From contig NZ_JAJTHI010000029.1 of assembly GCF_021298855.1 (NCBI RefSeq), forward strand, positions 1-60,863: a stretch of DNA of 60,863 nt, given 5' to 3'. The notes under the pieces are model-generated. The model ran no database searches. It saw only the letters and a program-made list of their open reading frames with translations, and was not told where the DNA came from. The position numbers and the translations under genes are program-made. Positions 48,578-56,760 of this stretch are shown in pieces; position 1 is the first letter of the stretch, and the number at the start of each line of letters is the position of its first letter. The DNA comes from Gemmatimonas sp. Its GTDB lineage: Bacteria > Gemmatimonadota > Gemmatimonadetes > Gemmatimonadales > Gemmatimonadaceae.

Positions 48578-49294
48578 TTAGCGATTGAGCGAGAACTGGA
48601 ACGGCTGCTGCACGAGCTGCTTGACCTTGCGTCCGCCCACTTCAGCAGGCAGGAAGCGCATACGCTGCAGCGCGTTCCGGACGGCGGTCGTGAAGAGGTC
48701 GTTGTCGGACTTGAGCGCCTTGAAGGTGTTCATTTCCGCGCGGCCGGTCGTATCGACCACGAACTGGGCGAGCACCTGGCCCTCGATGCCCGCGCTGCGG
48801 AGCATGTCGGGATAGGCCGGTCCCTGCGCGCCGGGCGCCATGACGACCGGCTTTTCGACCTGGAAGTCGAAGTAGGGCTGATCGCCCTGTGGCACCACGG
48901 CCTTCCCGCCCTCGACGCCCTTGGCGATACCACCAGCGACGCCCTTGCCGGAGAAGTCGGCCTCGTCCGTCACCTTCTTGGACAGGTCGATCTCGGGGAT
49001 GACGTTGGGGATTTCGACTGGAGCCGAAAGCAACTGGAAGCCCTTCGGTGGCGGCGGTGCGGCGACCACGTCAGGCGGTGGCGGTGGCTTTTCCGGCTCG
49101 GGCGGCTTGGGCTCGTCTTTCTTGACCTCGACGAAGTCCAACTTCTCGACCTTCTCTTCCTCGATGGCCGCACCGGCACCCTTCGTCACCGCAATGAGCG
49201 CGGCCACGATGGCGGTGTGAACGACCAAGGACATGAAGGACCCGCCGGCGCGTTTCTGCTTCTTTGCCTGAGACTCGATCAGGTTATTGAACAT
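48578..49294 (-). CDS. tonB: TonB-family energy transducer
   Basis: About 238 residues from MFNNLIESQAKKQKRAGGSF. One membrane helix (FMSLVVHTAIVAALIAVTK), an acidic and Pro-rich linker (KDEPKPPEPEKPPPPPDVV) and a C-terminal TonB domain (AYPDMLRSAGIEGQVLAQFVVDTTGRAEM, ALQRMRFLPAEVGGRKVKQLVQQPFQFSL). The Pro/Glu linker is classical, unlike the Gly-rich second TonB. First gene of the unit; the promoter should lie in 49,295-49,407. Confidence 0.92.
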   Translation of the reverse strand: MFNNLIESQAKKQKRAGGSFMSLVVHTAIVAALIAVTKGAGAAIEEEKVEKLDFVEVKKDEPKPPEPEKPPPPPDVVAAPPPPKGFQLLSAPVEIPNVIPEIDLSKKVTDEADFSGKGVAGGIAKGVEGGKAVVPQGDQPYFDFQVEKPVVMAPGAQGPAYPDMLRSAGIEGQVLAQFVVDTTGRAEMNTFKALKSDNDLFTTAVRNALQRMRFLPAEVGGRKVKQLVQQPFQFSLNR

Positions 49295-49328
49295 CTCGCT
49301 GGTCCGGGGTACGGGCTGCCAACGTCGG

Positions 49329-49347
49329 CCCACGGAGCGCCCGTGGG
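49329..49347 (-). terminator. Hairpin between the two-component operon and tonB
   Basis: CCCACGG at 49329-49335 and CCGTGGG at 49341-49347 with a 5-base loop. It lies 60 bases beyond the kinase stop and 35 bases before the tonB start on the minus strand. It could be the end of the two-component unit or part of the tonB leader. Confidence 0.35.
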
Positions 49348-49407
49348 TGACTGGCCGATTCTACCGCCCGGAGATGATCCGGCAATGATTGCCAGATTAG
49401 GATCCGA

Positions 49408-50943
49408 TTAATCCGCAGTTAGCATTCCGTTCATGTCGATCGGCCCCTCGGTGCTATTGACAATGGACTGGTACTCCCCCGTCATGCCGGAGCCGGGAGC
49501 GCCCGCGAGCGGCAGGGTCACGGTGAAGGTGCTCCCCCGCCCCAGACGCGACTGCACCTCGAGCGAGCCGCCGTGCGCCTGCGCAATCCACTGTGAAATG
49601 GCGAGTCCGAGACCGAAGCCGCCGCGTTCGCTGGCGCGTGACCGGACGCGATCGGCGCGCCAGAAGCGCTCGAACACATACGGCAGGTCGGCGGCGGCGA
49701 TGCCGATGCCGGTATCGCGCACCGCAAAGCGCACCACTTCCTCGTCCCGCTGCAGGGAAATCTCCACGGTCCCCCCGCGCGGCGTGTACTTGATGGCGTT
49801 CGTCACCAGATTCAGGAAGAGCTGCCGCAGTCGCGTGAGGTCGCCCAACACTTCGGCATTCTCGAAATGCTCCGCCAGAATGACCAGCCCGGCGTCTTCG
49901 CCGAGCAGTCGCGCCGTTTCCACCACCTCGCGAGCCAGCGGGGCCAGCTCCACCGGTTCGCGATACAGGTCGAACCGCCCCTCGTCGGCGCGCGCCAGCG
50001 TGAGCAGCGAGTCAACGAGGTCGGCCATGCGGGTCACCTGCTGCAGCGCCTCCTCCAGGGCCACGGCCTGATCGGTCTCGCTGGAGCTGGGCGACATGGC
50101 GCGCTCCACGTCGGCGCGCATGACGGCCAGTGGCGTCTTGAGCTCATGGCTGGCGTCGGCGGTGAAGCGCCGCAGTGCGCCGAACGAGGTTTCGATGCGC
50201 TCGATGAAGGCGTTGAGCGTGGCGGACAGTCGCGCGAGCTCCTCGCCGGCCGCGCCGATGGCCAGGCGGCGGTGCAACGACCGCCCGTCGGTGATGGCCT
50301 CGACCTGGTCGATGATGCGATCGATGGGACGGAAGGCCCGTCCGGCAATGACCCACGCGAAGAGCATGGACACGATGACGAGGATGGGGGACACCACGAA
50401 CATCGTGTTGGCGATGCTGTCGAGCGACTCGTCGATCTCCCGCGTGCTGAGCGCGGCGTACACCCGGTACTTCGCATCGTCGCTGAGCGGGACGTCGCGC
50501 GCCGCCAGCAGCACTTCGTCGTTGAACAGACGCACGCGCTGCATGCCGTTGCCCACCCGGGACTCGCGGGCCGAACGGCTGAACCGGTCACGATCGGACA
50601 CCGACAGCGTGCTCACCTGCGGCGAGGCATAGATGTCGTAGCCGGTGCTGTCCTGCACCAGCACGTAGCCGTCGAGCAAGGACAGGAAGGCGCCCATGCG
50701 CTGCCCGACCGAGCGGGCCGCCAGCGGGTCTTCCTTGACGAGCATGGGCTCGGTGCCCGTGGTGCGCGCGAGCTCGATGGCCTTGACGATGTGCTGGGCC
50801 TCGTTCTGGACGCGCTCCTCGAGCTGTTGAAAGAGGATCTCGCGACGGACGGCCAGCAACGCCACCGAAAACACGAGCAGCGACCCGATGGAGGCCGCCG
50901 TCCACGCCCACGTCAGGCGCGCGCGGATGGAGCGCATGGCCAT
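49408..50943 (-). CDS. Transmembrane sensor histidine kinase
   Basis: 511 residues. Two membrane helices (about 12-32 and 185-207) enclose a periplasmic sensor of about 150 residues. A HAMP linker follows, then the H-box [17 protein letters not shown] with the phosphorylated His, the N-box [14 protein letters not shown], and G-boxes [20 protein letters not shown] and [16 protein letters not shown]. The OmpR-type regulator is 10 bases upstream and is the likely partner. Last gene of a four-gene signalling operon. The signal is not evident. Confidence 0.94.
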   Translation of the reverse strand: MAMRSIRARLTWAWTAASIGSLLVFSVALLAVRREILFQQLEERVQNEAQHIVKAIELARTTGTEPMLVKEDPLAARSVGQRMGAFLSLLDGYVLVQDSTGYDIYASPQVSTLSVSDRDRFSRSARESRVGNGMQRVRLFNDEVLLAARDVPLSDDAKYRVYAALSTREIDESLDSIANTMFVVSPILVIVSMLFAWVIAGRAFRPIDRIIDQVEAITDGRSLHRRLAIGAAGEELARLSATLNAFIERIETSFGALRRFTADASHELKTPLAVMRADVERAMSPSSSETDQAVALEEALQQVTRMADLVDSLLTLARADEGRFDLYREPVELAPLAREVVETARLLGEDAGLVILAEHFENAEVLGDLTRLRQLFLNLVTNAIKYTPRGGTVEISLQRDEEVVRFAVRDTGIGIAAADLPYVFERFWRADRVRSRASERGGFGLGLAISQWIAQAHGGSLEVQSRLGRGSTFTVTLPLAGAPGSGMTGEYQSIVNSTEGPIDMNGMLTAD

Positions 50944-50953
50944 GCCGACGGCG

Positions 50954-51622
50954 CTACGCGCGAATCATGTAACCGACCCCGCGGACGGTCGTGATGAGCT
51001 TCTTCTCGTGTTTCGCGTCGATCTTCTTGCGCAGGTGATTGATGACCACGTCGACGATGTTCGTCCCGGGATCGAAGTGATACCCCCAGGCGTACTCGGT
51101 AATGAGCGTGCGGCTCATGACCCGGCCGGCGTGGCGCATGAGGTACTCGAGCACGGCGAACTCCTTGGGGGTGAGTTCGATCAGCTCCCCACCGCGGCGC
51201 ACCTCGCGTGTCCCCTGATCGAGGTCGAGATCGCCGACGGCCAGCTGCGGACTCGCCAGGGCCCGAGGCCGACGCAGCAGCGCCTCGGCACGCGCCAGCA
51301 ATTCCTCGAAGGCGAAGGGCTTGGTGACGTAGTCGTCGGCTCCGGCGCGCAAGGTCTCGACCTTGGCGTCCACCGCGTCCTGGGCCGTGAGCACCAACAC
51401 CGGACGCTCGAACCCCTTCGCGCGCAGCGAGCGCAGCACGTCGAGCCCGTTCCGTCCCGGGAGGCGCATGTCGAGGATGATGAGATCATACGGCTGCGCG
51501 GTGGCGAGCCGCTCGCCCTCGAGGCCGTTGCTGCACAAGTCCGCGTGCCAGCGTTGTTCCTCGAGGCCACGACGCACGAACTCGCCCACGGTGGGATCGT
51601 CTTCGATGACCAGGATCTTCAT
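50954..51622 (-). CDS. OmpR/PhoB-family response regulator
   Basis: 222 residues from [20 protein letters not shown]. Receiver domain with acidic pocket (EDD), phospho-acceptor Asp in [13 protein letters not shown], Thr in VLVLTAQD and Lys in [14 protein letters not shown]-terminal winged helix with [25 protein letters not shown] and [13 protein letters not shown]. All functional residues are present. The start overlaps the NtrC-like gene by 4 bases. Confidence 0.95.
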   Translation of the reverse strand: MKILVIEDDPTVGEFVRRGLEEQRWHADLCSNGLEGERLATAQPYDLIILDMRLPGRNGLDVLRSLRAKGFERPVLVLTAQDAVDAKVETLRAGADDYVTKPFAFEELLARAEALLRRPRALASPQLAVGDLDLDQGTREVRRGGELIELTPKEFAVLEYLMRHAGRVMSRTLITEYAWGYHFDPGTNIVDVVINHLRKKIDAKHEKKLITTVRGVGYMIRA

Positions 51623-53028
51623 GGGTTGCGCCCCGATGGCCGCTTGAAGCCGTACTCGCGAATCTTCCGGTAGAGCGTCTTGGGAGAGATGCCCAGCTGC
51701 TCCGCGGCGCGTCCCTGATGCCATCCCGTACGCTCGAGCGCCTCGGCAATGTGCCGGCGTTCGAGTTCGTCGAGCGACGCTCCGGCCCCGGCGGACACGT
51801 CCGACCCGGCGCTGGCGCTCGCCCCCGCCAACGCCAGATCGCTGACCTGCACCACGGCGCCGGTTGCCACCAGCGCCGCGCGCTGCATGGTGAGTTGCAG
51901 CTCGCGCACATTGCCCGGCCACGAGTGTCGCTCCAGGGCCGCCGCAGCGTCGTCGCTGATCCGCACCCCACGCCCGCGAGACGCCGTCGCAAGGAAGTGC
52001 TGGGCCAGCAGCAGCACATCAACCGGTCGGTCGCGCAAGGCCGGCAGGACGACCCGCATGCTGGCCACACGATGCAGGAAGCCTTCGTGCACCGTCCCCC
52101 TGGCCACCCCTTCCGACAGCTCGTGCGCGGTGGACGCCACCAGCCGTGCCGCGAGGGGGACGCGCCGCTCGCCCCGACGCGGCACGAACGCACCGTCGTC
52201 GAGGATGTCACACAGCGCCACCTGCGCCGCCATGGGCAGGGCGTGCACATGCTCGAGATAGAGCGTGCCTCCGGCCGCCAGCTCGAGGGCGCCCACGGCA
52301 CGGTCGGCGGTCTCGTCCGCCGTGGCCTGCGCGTCGGACGGGGTCCCGAGCAGTTCATCGAAGACCGTGGCCGCCGTAAGGGCCGCGCAGTCCACGCGAA
52401 TGAACGGGGCGTGCGGGCGCCCGCCCTCGTCGTGCAGCACCCGGGCGAGCAGCCGCTTGCCGGTGCCCGCTTCGCCGGTCACGAGCACGGGAAGCAGACT
52501 GGCGGCGAACTGGTGCACCATGGCCAGCACGGCCCGCAACGGGGCGTACTGCGTAAGGAACACGGCGGGCTCCTCCGCCCGGTGCAGTCGGGCCACCAGA
52601 TGCCGATTGCGTCGTACCAGCAGGCGCTTCTCCCAGGCTCGCCGCACCAACGCCTCGATTTCGGCCATGCGATACGGCTTGGACAGGCAATCGTACGCCC
52701 CCATCTTGAGCGCGGCCATGGCCGTCTCGATGGTCCCGTTGCCGGTGATGACGATGACCTCGGGGGGCATGAGCTCTTCGCGCACGAGACGCAGGACCTC
52801 GAGCCCGTCGAGCTCCGGCATGACCACGTCGAGCAGGGCCACGTCGAAGAGTTCGCGGCGCAGCAGCTCGAGCGCCGAGCGACCGTCACGCACCATGCGC
52901 ACCTGAAATCCCCGGGCCGTCATGAACTGCTCGAGGATGGCCCCCAGGTGCGCCTCATCCTCGGCGATGAGCACCCGAATGGGTGACTCGCCCGCCAGCA
53001 CCGCGCTCCCCGTTACCGGCGTGGTCAT
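51619..53028 (-). CDS. NtrC-family response regulator with degenerate AAA+ domain
   Basis: 469 residues. Receiver (about 16-130) is complete: VALLDVVMPELDG with the Asp, ITGNGTIETAMAALKMGAYDCLSKPY with the Lys. The AAA+ domain (about 155-390) keeps Walker A VTGEAGTGKRLLARVL. But the GAFTGA loop that contacts sigma-54 is absent: the region reads LLGTPSDAQATADETADRAVGALELAAGGTLYLEHVHAL. Walker B is LYLEH instead of LFLDE. A Fis-type helix-turn-helix ends it (ALERTGWHQGRAAEQLGISPKTLYRKIREYG). It may act without sigma-54. It overlaps the PAS-kinase gene by 4 bases. Confidence 0.9.
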   Translation of the reverse strand: MTTPVTGSAVLAGESPIRVLIAEDEAHLGAILEQFMTARGFQVRMVRDGRSALELLRRELFDVALLDVVMPELDGLEVLRLVREELMPPEVIVITGNGTIETAMAALKMGAYDCLSKPYRMAEIEALVRRAWEKRLLVRRNRHLVARLHRAEEPAVFLTQYAPLRAVLAMVHQFAASLLPVLVTGEAGTGKRLLARVLHDEGGRPHAPFIRVDCAALTAATVFDELLGTPSDAQATADETADRAVGALELAAGGTLYLEHVHALPMAAQVALCDILDDGAFVPRRGERRVPLAARLVASTAHELSEGVARGTVHEGFLHRVASMRVVLPALRDRPVDVLLLAQHFLATASRGRGVRISDDAAAALERHSWPGNVRELQLTMQRAALVATGAVVQVSDLALAGASASAGSDVSAGAGASLDELERRHIAEALERTGWHQGRAAEQLGISPKTLYRKIREYGFKRPSGRNP

Positions 53029-54554
53029 GGCTGCTCCGCCGCGTTGAGCGCCGCGAGGGTACCGAGCGCATCACGGGCCGCGTTGCCGGCGGCACCGAGC
53101 ACGGGCAGGGACACGCGGAAGTTGGCGCCCGGCCCGCCTGGGGACACGAGCTCCAACGTGCCGCCGTGGTCTGCCACGATGCCGTAGCAGATGGCCAGTC
53201 CGAGGCCGGTTCCCTGCCCCGGGGCCTTGGTGGTGAAGAACGGCTCGAACACCTTGGCCTGCAGCGTGCGCGGAATCCCGGGCCCGTTGTCTTCCACTTC
53301 GAACACCGCCGGCAGCAGTCCGTCGGCGGGGGCGAACCGCGTGCGGATGACGACACGCCCTTGCTCGGGGGATGCGTCGAACGCGTTCATCGCGAGGGCA
53401 ATGAGTACCTGCACCAGCTGGTCGGCGTCGCCCTCCACCATGAGCAGGCCGTTGGCTTCGAGTTCGGTGTCGACCTTGACCCGCTTGAAGCGCGGATGGT
53501 GCTGCAGCAGAAAGAGCCCCTGTTGCACCACGGTGTTCAAATCGAACGCGTCACGGCCCTGCGCCTTGGGTCGCGAGAAATCGAGCAGGCCGTTCACGAT
53601 CTTCTTGCAGCGCTGCACCTCGAGGTCGATGATGTGCAGCAGCTCGGCCGGTGGAGCGCCCGTTCCGGTCTCCGCCTGCATCGCCATGGACTCCGCGCAG
53701 GCGGCGATCGTGGCCAGCGGATTGTTGATCTCGTGCATGACACCCGCGGCCAGTTGCCCCAGCGCCGCCAGCTTCTCGGCCTGGGCGGTGCGGTCGAGCG
53801 CCGCCCGCCAGTCGGTGATGTCCTCCCCAATGGTGATGACGTGGGTGACGTCGCGCCCGCCCATGCGCATGGGGATCTTGGAGATGCGGAAGGTCCGCGT
53901 AGTGCCGAACGCGTTGCTCTCCATCTGAAACTGCTGCAGGCGGCCGGAGGCGAACACCTCGTCGAACTCCTTCTTGAGCAGGGCCGCGGGTTGCCGGTTC
54001 AGCACCTCGAAGATGGATCGCCCCACGGCATCGGCGCGCGCCACGCCCTGGAGGCCGGTTTCGCGCTTGTGATTCCAGGCCTGAATGCGGTATTGCCGGT
54101 CCACCACGTACAGGCCGAGGGGGAGCGAATCGACGATGCACTCGATGAACGCGCGCTGATCGGCGACCTCGCGTACGCGGGCGGTGAGCTCCTGCTCGAG
54201 GTCATGCAGGTAGGCGTCACGGCTGATGGCCACCGCGAGTAGTGCGGCCACATCCCCCACGAGGGCCGCGGCGTGGGGCAGCAGCGCCGTCGTGCCATGC
54301 ACGACGAGGGTACCGACCCGGGTTTCGCCCGCCATGACGGGTACGCGCACGGGCCGGGCATCAGCGCGCTCGCCCGTCCCCGGTGCCGCACCGGAGGCGG
54401 CGTCGCCGTTCTCCGTCTCGAGCGTGAGCCGTGCGACGCCGAGCGCCGGGGCGAGTTGCTCGAGCACGGTGGCGATCCCGTGCGCCGCGTCGTCGGCCGC
54501 CGCCAGCAGGCGCACGAAATCCGGGAGGGTCGCTGACGAAGGTGTGGAAGTCAC
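53025..54554 (-). CDS. Cytosolic PAS sensor histidine kinase (NtrB-like)
   Basis: About 509 residues from a GTG at 54554 (VTSTPSSATLPDFVRLLA); the frame is open a further 42 Arg-rich codons upstream, so the start is uncertain. No membrane segment. A GAF-like N-terminal region (VLEQLAPALGVARLTLE; LLAVAISRDAYLHDLE) leads through a coiled coil to a PAS domain (VDSLPLGLYVVDRQYRIQAWNHKRE). The His is in GVMHEINNPLATIAACAES, then VQVLIALAMNAFDASP, VEDNGPGIP and GLGLAICYGIVADHGG. The H-box type and the adjacent NtrC-like regulator fit an NtrB-type pair. Confidence 0.88.
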   Translation of the reverse strand: MTSTPSSATLPDFVRLLAAADDAAHGIATVLEQLAPALGVARLTLETENGDAASGAAPGTGERADARPVRVPVMAGETRVGTLVVHGTTALLPHAAALVGDVAALLAVAISRDAYLHDLEQELTARVREVADQRAFIECIVDSLPLGLYVVDRQYRIQAWNHKRETGLQGVARADAVGRSIFEVLNRQPAALLKKEFDEVFASGRLQQFQMESNAFGTTRTFRISKIPMRMGGRDVTHVITIGEDITDWRAALDRTAQAEKLAALGQLAAGVMHEINNPLATIAACAESMAMQAETGTGAPPAELLHIIDLEVQRCKKIVNGLLDFSRPKAQGRDAFDLNTVVQQGLFLLQHHPRFKRVKVDTELEANGLLMVEGDADQLVQVLIALAMNAFDASPEQGRVVIRTRFAPADGLLPAVFEVEDNGPGIPRTLQAKVFEPFFTTKAPGQGTGLGLAICYGIVADHGGTLELVSPGGPGANFRVSLPVLGAAGNAARDALGTLAALNAAEQP

Positions 54555-54676
54555 GGCATCGGGCGCGGGGGAGGCGCGGCCCCGCCGCCCGCGCCGCTTC
54601 GCGCGGGAGGCCAGGGACCACCTCCGCAAGGTAGGCCTGCCCGGAACGTCGGACAAGCTGACCGAACCGATCCGCC

Positions 54677-55153
54677 TCAAATCACAGACTTGATCTTTTC
54701 AAGGATTTCCTCATTCTCGCGGCGCAGGCCGGGGTGCTGCTCGATGTGCGCCCACTGCACCACGCCAGCCCGGTCGATCAGGAAGTACGCCCGATTGGCA
54801 ATGAGACCGTCGGTCCACATGGCCCCGAACTGCCGGGCAACGGCACCACCGACGTCGGAGAGGAGCTGCACGCGCATACCGTGCGCATCGCGAAATTGCT
54901 GCAGCACTTCAACCGTATCCACCGAAATGGGAAGGACTTCCACATCCAGCTCCGCAAATGCGTCGAAGTCGTCGCTGAAGGCACACAATTCGCTGGTGCA
55001 TACGCTGGTGAATGCCTTGGGGAAAAAGGCCAGCAGGACCGATTTGTGTGATCGGACGGTGGACAGAGAGACGATCGTGTTGTTCGTGGACGGCAGGGAG
55101 AAATCAGGCGCCTGCGTTCCCGCGGTCACTGCGGACGGGGCTTCGGAAGACAT
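54677..55153 (-). CDS. Peroxiredoxin (AhpE/BCP type)
   Basis: Thiol peroxidase of 158 residues from MSSEAPSAVTAGTQAPDFSLPS. A GAGGAG at 55160-55165 precedes the ATG. The active site is FFPKAFTSVCTSELCAFSDDF: peroxidatic Cys in TSVC and a second Cys five residues on, as in BCP-like 2-Cys enzymes. QFGAMW and ANRAYFLIDRAGVVQWAHIEQ follow. It is separated by 37 bases from the divergent GGDEF gene. Confidence 0.93.
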   Translation of the reverse strand: MSSEAPSAVTAGTQAPDFSLPSTNNTIVSLSTVRSHKSVLLAFFPKAFTSVCTSELCAFSDDFDAFAELDVEVLPISVDTVEVLQQFRDAHGMRVQLLSDVGGAVARQFGAMWTDGLIANRAYFLIDRAGVVQWAHIEQHPGLRRENEEILEKIKSVI

Positions 55154-55190
55154 GTACAACTCCTCAAGAGGATTTTGTGATGAGGCGAGC

Positions 55191-56153
55191 ATGACCGCGC
55201 CGGTACCGTCTTTGGCAGGCCGGCTGGCGGGGCGCGCCCCCCTGCGCGTACTCCTGGTGGAGAACGACCCGGCCGCCGCCCGACGTTCCGAAGCGTCGCT
55301 CGTGCTGCATCGGGAGTTCGCGGTGCGTGTTGAGTGTGTCCCGTCGCTCTCCGGTGCCATCCGGCAGTTGCTGGAGCACCCGTACGACGCGGTGGTGCTG
55401 GAGCTCGACGTGGATGATGCGTCGGGACTGGCCACCCTGGCGGGGATCCGCGGCGCCGCCCCCACCGTGCCCGTGGTCGTGTATGCCCGGTCGCTCGATG
55501 ACGTGCTGGCCGTGCGCGCCCTCCGGGCAGGAGCGCACGAGTGTCACGACAAGCAGCACCTGCCACCGGTCCACCTCGGGCGGTCGCTGAGCTTTGCCAT
55601 CGAGCGGCAGCGGCGGCTGGCCGCGCTTGAAGCGGCGCGTGTGGACGCGTCCCACCGCGCCACGCACGATCCCCTGACCGGCCTCGCCAACCGGGCGCTC
55701 TTCCTCGATCAGTTGGAACGTGCACTGGCTTTCGGTGCGCGATACCACCGCAAGACGGGGGTGCTCTTCATCGACCTCGACAACTTCAAGGAAGTGAACG
55801 ACCGGCACGGACATGCATTGGGCGATCGGCTGCTGTGCGAGGTGGCAGATCGGTTGATCGAGTGCGTGCGACGCTCCGATGCGGTCGCCCGTCTGGGGGG
55901 CGACGAGTTCGTGGTGCTGCTCCCCAATGTCCGGAGCCGGCGCGACCTCGCCCACGTCAAGGAGTCCATCGAGGCGTCGCTCCACCGTCCGTTTGAGCAC
56001 GAGGGGCGCGCCGTGGTGCCGATTGCCGCCAGCATCGGCGGCGCAATGTCTCCGGTGGACGGGGTCAGTGCTCCCGAACTGCTGGCCATGGCCGACGCCG
56101 ACATGTACCGCGAGAAGGTGCAGCGCGCGGATTGCAGCGCCGTCCAGGCGTAG
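55191..56153 (+). CDS. GGDEF diguanylate cyclase with receiver-like N-terminal domain
   Basis: 320 residues from [18 protein letters not shown]. Receiver-like domain (about 19-135): VLLVENDPAAAR, but the phospho-acceptor region reads YDAVVLELDVDDASGLATLAG, with Glu where Asp is expected, and VVVYARSLDD lacks the usual Thr/Ser. The Lys remains (CHDKQHL). The GGDEF domain (about 155-320) has THDPLTGLANRALF, FIDLDNFKEVNDRHGHALGDRLL and RLGGDEFVVLLPNV; GGDEF is intact and an RxxD inhibitory site (RRSD) precedes it. It should make cyclic di-GMP. Phosphorylation control is unlikely. Confidence 0.93.
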   Translation: MTAPVPSLAGRLAGRAPLRVLLVENDPAAARRSEASLVLHREFAVRVECVPSLSGAIRQLLEHPYDAVVLELDVDDASGLATLAGIRGAAPTVPVVVYARSLDDVLAVRALRAGAHECHDKQHLPPVHLGRSLSFAIERQRRLAALEAARVDASHRATHDPLTGLANRALFLDQLERALAFGARYHRKTGVLFIDLDNFKEVNDRHGHALGDRLLCEVADRLIECVRRSDAVARLGGDEFVVLLPNVRSRRDLAHVKESIEASLHRPFEHEGRAVVPIAASIGGAMSPVDGVSAPELLAMADADMYREKVQRADCSAVQA

Positions 56154-56207
56154 CGGCGGGCCGCCCCGCTGCTTCAGTCAGTCTGACCGCGTGCCGACAC
56201 TTCCGGC

Positions 56208-56753
56208 ATGCACCGTTTGGCCATGTCTTCCGACCCTGAGCAGGACCTCGGTCCGGGCGACGTCGTACAGTTCGAGTTTGCTGGTGCACCGGTGCGCGGC
56301 ACCATCCGTCGAGTGGACGAAAAGGCGCTGGTCCCGTCGCCTTTCGGCCTGCCGTACCTCGTGACCGTCACGAACGCCCACCCGGCCAGCGGGTATCGGG
56401 CCGGCCGCGACTACACCCTGCGCGCGGCGAGCCTCGTCCGCATTGGCGAACCGGCCCCGCGAGCGGCGCACTCGGTGCCTCGCCGTCCGGGGAGCGCCCC
56501 TGCCCATCCCTGTTTCCTCGTCGGCTACCGGCGGGAGGGGGGGCAATTGCCCGTGCAGGGGACGCTGCTGGTGCAGGCCCCCTCGCTCGATGCCGCGAAT
56601 GCGCTGGCGACTGACACGCTGCGGGCCGCACTGGCCACGGATATTGCGGAGGGGCGGGAAACCGAGGGCGCATCCGTGATGCTGGTCAATGCCGCCGAGG
56701 TCAGCACGACGGCGAGCGCGGGTGCCGCCGTGCTGGCCCAGGTGAGCTGGTAG
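56208..56753 (+). CDS. Hypothetical protein (181 residues)
   Basis: Start MHRLAMSSDPEQDLGPGDVVQFEFAGAPVRGTIRRVDEKALV; MSSDPEQ at 56223 is an alternative start. The first half looks like a small beta-barrel (DVVQFEFAGAPVRGTIRRV). The second half (PAHPCFLVGYRREGGQLPVQGTLLVQAP; DTLRAALATDIAEGRETEGASVML) is an alpha/beta domain. No family recognised. It ends 7 bases from the convergent M20 hydrolase gene. Confidence 0.6.
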   Translation: MHRLAMSSDPEQDLGPGDVVQFEFAGAPVRGTIRRVDEKALVPSPFGLPYLVTVTNAHPASGYRAGRDYTLRAASLVRIGEPAPRAAHSVPRRPGSAPAHPCFLVGYRREGGQLPVQGTLLVQAPSLDAANALATDTLRAALATDIAEGRETEGASVMLVNAAEVSTTASAGAAVLAQVSW

Positions 56754-56760
56754 TCGGCGA

